A stretch of DNA of 7,827 nucleotides. Source: Planctomycetia bacterium (GTDB taxonomy: Bacteria > Planctomycetota > Planctomycetia > Gemmatales > Gemmataceae). A program made the translations under genes and the position numbers. The notes under the pieces are model-generated. The model did not search any database, had not been told where the DNA came from, and saw only the letters and a list, made by a program, of their open reading frames with translations. Numbering within the stretch: the first letter of the stretch is position 1; every line of letters starts with the position of its first letter. Positions 5,639 to 7,827 of the stretch are shown here, one piece after another. The DNA lies in the NCBI GenBank assembly GCA_005773755.1, contig SXHE01000390.1, positions 1 to 7,827 of the forward strand, written 5' to 3'.

Positions 5639-6784
5639 ATGCGGAGCCGAGTTGTTGCGCTACTGTTGCTGATCGCGGCCGGCTGCGGGAAGCCGGCCGA
5701 ACCCGGCGCGGAGCCGGTCGCGCTACCAAAAGTGGAAGTCCAGCCGCCGGCACCGGAAGACCCGGAGCGCGCCGCCGCTTCGTACTTCGGCGCGCTGGGC
5801 ACGGACATCAGGTGGAAGGGCGACTCGATCACGGAACTGTCGTTCAGCGGCGACCGCGTTGGCAACGCGGACCTGATCCGGCTCTCGCCGCTCAAGGGCG
5901 TCGTGACAGTGACGATCGACGCGCCCGGCATCACCGACGACGGCCTCGCCCACCTCGCGGCCCTGCCGAGCATCGAAGTAGTAATCCTCTCTGGGCGCAG
6001 CCTAAGCGACGGCGCGCTCAAGCACCTCGCGGCGCTTCCCGCGCTGCGCACGCTCCACCTCAGTGACACCGCCGTGACCGACGCGGGCATGAGCGACGTG
6101 GCCGCGTGCAAGAAGCTGACCCTGCTCGCGCTCAAACGCACGAAGGTGACGGACACCGGGCTTGCCCACCTCGCCGCTGCGCCAGCGCTGACCGAACTCG
6201 ATCTGACCGGCACCGCGACCACCGACGCGGGCCTGAAGCACCTCGCCCGGATCACGACGCTGACCAAACTCGACCTGGAGAAGACGCGCATCACCGGCGC
6301 TGGGCTAAAGGAACTCACCCCGCTGACGAAGCTCGAAACCCTCAACCTCTCCGGCACCGGTGTCACGGACTCCGGGCTGAAGGAGTTGGCCGGGTTCGTG
6401 CGGCTCACAGCGCTGACGCTCGACCACACCGCGACCACCGACGCCGGCCTCAAGCACCTCGCTCCGCTAAAAGAACTGGACACGCTGCGACTGGACAACA
6501 CGGAGATCACGGACGCGGGCGTCGCGGAACTGAAGGGGATGACGAAGCTCACGACGCTGTACCTGTCGCGGTCCGCGGTCGGCGACGCGGGCGTCGCGCA
6601 CCTCAAGGGCCTGACGAAACTGAAATGGCTGATCCTGTCCGGTACCGGCACGAGCGACACCGGCCTCAAGGAACTGGCCGGGCTGAGCGCGCTCCAGTTG
6701 CTCTCGCTCACCGGCACTCGCGTCACGAGCGCGGGCGTTGAGCAGTTGCAAAAGGCGCTACCGGAGTGCAACATCGCCTGGTAG
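5639..6784 (+). CDS. Leucine-rich-repeat lipoprotein with 24-residue repeats
   Basis: A 381-residue protein anchored in the cell envelope as a lipoprotein: the first 16 residues are a short basic start, a hydrophobic run (VVALLLLIAAG) and Cys16 in a lipobox-like IAAGC. A Pro/Glu/Ala-rich linker spans about 17-48. From residue about 64 to the end the protein is leucine-rich repeats. The loop motif (consensus V/I/T-T-D-A-G-L) falls at residues 74, 98, 122, 146, 170, 194, 218, 242, 266, 290, 314, 338 and 362: thirteen repeats at exactly 24 residues with no insertion or loss. The consensus is roughly TDAGLKHLAxLxxLxxLxLxxTxV, giving a curved solenoid for protein or ligand binding. No enzymatic domain is present. 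The ATG has GAGG 7 bases upstream. It is divergent from the nitrilase unit and may share its control region. Its partner is unknown. Confidence 0.92.
   Translation: MRSRVVALLLLIAAGCGKPAEPGAEPVALPKVEVQPPAPEDPERAAASYFGALGTDIRWKGDSITELSFSGDRVGNADLIRLSPLKGVVTVTIDAPGITDDGLAHLAALPSIEVVILSGRSLSDGALKHLAALPALRTLHLSDTAVTDAGMSDVAACKKLTLLALKRTKVTDTGLAHLAAAPALTELDLTGTATTDAGLKHLARITTLTKLDLEKTRITGAGLKELTPLTKLETLNLSGTGVTDSGLKELAGFVRLTALTLDHTATTDAGLKHLAPLKELDTLRLDNTEITDAGVAELKGMTKLTTLYLSRSAVGDAGVAHLKGLTKLKWLILSGTGTSDTGLKELAGLSALQLLSLTGTRVTSAGVEQLQKALPECNIAW
5828..6781 (+). repeat. Coding tandem repeat, 72-bp period (leucine-rich repeats)
   Basis: The repeat domain is encoded by thirteen diverged 72-bp units, in perfect register at protein level. 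Most units differ clearly in DNA, but some segments stay close: the stretch beginning at 6212 and the one beginning at 6428 encode the same 12 residues (TATTDAGLKHLA) and differ at only two third positions over about 35 bases. They lie 216 bp apart, exactly three units. This suggests expansion by unit duplication followed by divergence. Confidence 0.8.
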
Positions 6785-6802
6785 CGCGCCGCCGCGCGCT
6801 AC
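6781..6802. terminator. Perfect GC hairpin containing both convergent stop codons, likely bidirectional terminator
   Basis: Arm GTAGCGCGC (6781-6789) pairs perfectly with GCGCGCTAC (6794-6802) around a 4-base loop, CGCC. The plus-strand stop TAG of the LRR gene (6782-6784) is in the left arm, and the minus-strand stop TAG of the alpha/beta hydrolase (6801-6799) is in the right arm. On the plus strand the stem is followed by TTCTT, a poor U-tract; on the minus strand none is seen. The 9-bp all-matched stem between convergent genes makes a shared terminator or mRNA 3'-end stabiliser the best reading. Confidence 0.6.
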
Positions 6803-7827
6803 TTCTTCAGCGCCCACTCGAACCAGGCGTACAGCGCTGCGTTCGACTCCTCGGTAGGGGTGTGGCCCTTGCGCGTGGTTAGCGCGACCCGGTGCTCCGC
6901 GCCCAAAAGCGTGTTCACCGCGAGCGAGTGGTTCAGCGCCTTCCAGCGCTCCGCCAAGTCTTCCGACCCGCCGGACACGAAGAACGGCCGCGGGGCGATC
7001 AGCGCGTGCAGGTCGGTCAGGTCGCGACCGTCGGCCATCAGCTTCTTGTAAGGGCCGGTGCGCGGGTTCTTGTCGTTCGGGGTGCCCGGTTTGCGCTGCT
7101 CCGCCAGCGCCGGGTCGAACCCGATGTACCAGCGCTCCCAGTAGTTCACGTTGCCGCGCTTCTCGTCGAACACGATGCCGGGGTCCGAGGTCGCGCCGCA
7201 CGCGAACCCGTCGTGCAGCGCCGCCGCGAACAGCGACCACTTCCCACCGTAGGAGTGACCCACCACCCCGACGCGCTTCGGGTCCACGTTTGGCATCTGT
7301 TGGAGCGCGGTGCAGCAGTTCGCGGCTTCGTAAGCGTGAAACGACAGCGGCTGAAGCTTGCACTTCTCCTTCGACGGGTAGTACGTTTCGGGGTTGCCGC
7401 CGAGCGACAGCACGACGAACCCGCGCTTGGCGAGTTGCACGCCCCAGTCGAGCATCTGGTTCTTGCCCTTACCGATCGCGGTGTTCGCCTCGTAGAAGAC
7501 GATCAGTACGGCGGGGAAGGGGCCTTTGCCCGCGGGCACGAGCAGGTAGGCGTCATCGACCGTGCGGCCCGGCGCGGTCTCGATCTTGAGCTTGTGTTGC
7601 GTGAAGCCGTCGCGCTCCTCCTTCGCTCCGAGTTCCACCTTCGGCTTCTCGATGAGCGCGGGCCACTCGCCCATCAGCCCGTGCCAGTACTTCTTGATCT
7701 CGGCCCGGCGCTTGGTCCAGTCGGCCGCGGTCTTCACATCGGTGCCGTTGTCGAACTTGAGCGGCGATTTGTAGGTGCCGAAGTCCTTTGCGAGTTCGGC
7801 GGGCGGGGCGAAGTGCCGGGCGAGCGC
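6799..7827 (-). CDS. Alpha/beta hydrolase (acetylxylan-esterase / dienelactone-hydrolase-like), 5' end outside window
   Basis: The open frame continues without a stop through the right edge, so the visible 342 residues lack the N-terminus. A GTG at 7737-7735 could be mistaken for the start, but the 30 codons beyond it continue a family-like sequence (TYKSPLKFDNGTDVKTAADW). The fold is an alpha/beta hydrolase. A first strand region (PFPAVLIVFYEAN) precedes the nucleophile elbow GHSYGG, with Ser192 of the visible fragment as nucleophile. Asp290 in SGGSED and His322 in KGHTP are the likely acid and base. A long insert lies between the Ser and Asp elements (NYWERWYIGFDPALAEQRKPGTPNDKNP region, split here only for description). 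It should hydrolyse an ester; deacetylation of plant or algal polysaccharides is a common role for relatives, but the substrate here is not determined. Whether it is exported cannot be seen. It converges on the LRR gene with a 14-bp gap. Confidence 0.88.
   Translation of the reverse strand, partial: ALARHFAPPAELAKDFGTYKSPLKFDNGTDVKTAADWTKRRAEIKKYWHGLMGEWPALIEKPKVELGAKEERDGFTQHKLKIETAPGRTVDDAYLLVPAGKGPFPAVLIVFYEANTAIGKGKNQMLDWGVQLAKRGFVVLSLGGNPETYYPSKEKCKLQPLSFHAYEAANCCTALQQMPNVDPKRVGVVGHSYGGKWSLFAAALHDGFACGATSDPGIVFDEKRGNVNYWERWYIGFDPALAEQRKPGTPNDKNPRTGPYKKLMADGRDLTDLHALIAPRPFFVSGGSEDLAERWKALNHSLAVNTLLGAEHRVALTTRKGHTPTEESNAALYAWFEWALKK

Noticed and set aside
5611..6774. A 387-codon antisense open frame across the LRR gene, with its own 24-residue periodicity
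   Set aside because: The periodicity is a mirror of the leucine-rich repeats. There is no signal peptide, domain or ribosome-binding evidence, and the sense gene is certain.
5828..6781. Tandem repeats as a CRISPR or satellite array
   Set aside because: The 72-bp units are diverged, coding, and in perfect protein register as leucine-rich repeats.
7735..7737. GTG as the start of the alpha/beta hydrolase
   Set aside because: The frame stays open for 30 more codons to the window edge with family-like sequence, so this is an internal valine.

Overview
The window looks like a piece of a GC-rich planctomycete chromosome, most likely from the Gemmata/Gemmataceae group. This is an inference from gene content and style, not from a marker gene. 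The supporting signs are strongly GC-biased codon use, a Tat-type Gfo/Idh/MocA oxidoreductase, a secreted CBM9-like protein, a leucine-rich-repeat lipoprotein of the repeating 'TDAGLKHLA' type, and a large alpha/beta hydrolase of the acetylxylan-esterase/dienelactone-hydrolase kind. I see no RNA genes, insertion sequences, integrases, CRISPR arrays or phage genes. It reads as ordinary chromosomal DNA of a polymer-degrading heterotroph.

Layout from left to right. (1) The last 36 codons of an unidentified plus-strand gene (1-111). (2) A 115-bp leader holding an inverted repeat, then a secreted CBM9-like protein on the plus strand (227-1297). (3) A short convergent junction with a small GC hairpin. 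(4) A tight three-gene minus-strand unit, transcribed from right to left: a secreted nitrilase-superfamily hydrolase with an N-terminal beta-sandwich-like domain (5525-4140), a Tat-targeted Gfo/Idh/MocA oxidoreductase (4130-2796), and an MBL-fold/beta-CASP RNase-like metallohydrolase (2762-1350). (5) A 113-bp divergent intergenic region. (6) A plus-strand lipoprotein built from 13 leucine-rich repeats of exactly 24 residues (5639-6784). (7) A convergent 14-bp junction in which one perfect GC hairpin contains the stop codons of both flanking genes. (8) A minus-strand alpha/beta hydrolase whose start lies beyond the right edge (6799-7827).

Five of the six substantial proteins have enzyme or carbohydrate-binding folds, and four carry visible export signals: CBM9-like (Sec), nitrilase (Sec), oxidoreductase (Tat) and LRR (lipoprotein). 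The simplest reading is a small neighbourhood of envelope or periplasmic genes for handling external carbohydrates or amides. The nitrilase and the oxidoreductase are the most likely functional pair: their spacing is 9 bp, and the oxidoreductase ribosome-binding site overlaps the nitrilase stop codon. The MBL protein has no export signal and the motifs of an RNA nuclease, so its place at the end of this unit is unexplained. No substrate can be named from sequence alone, and I do not see convincing evidence for a wholly new defence or mobile system here.
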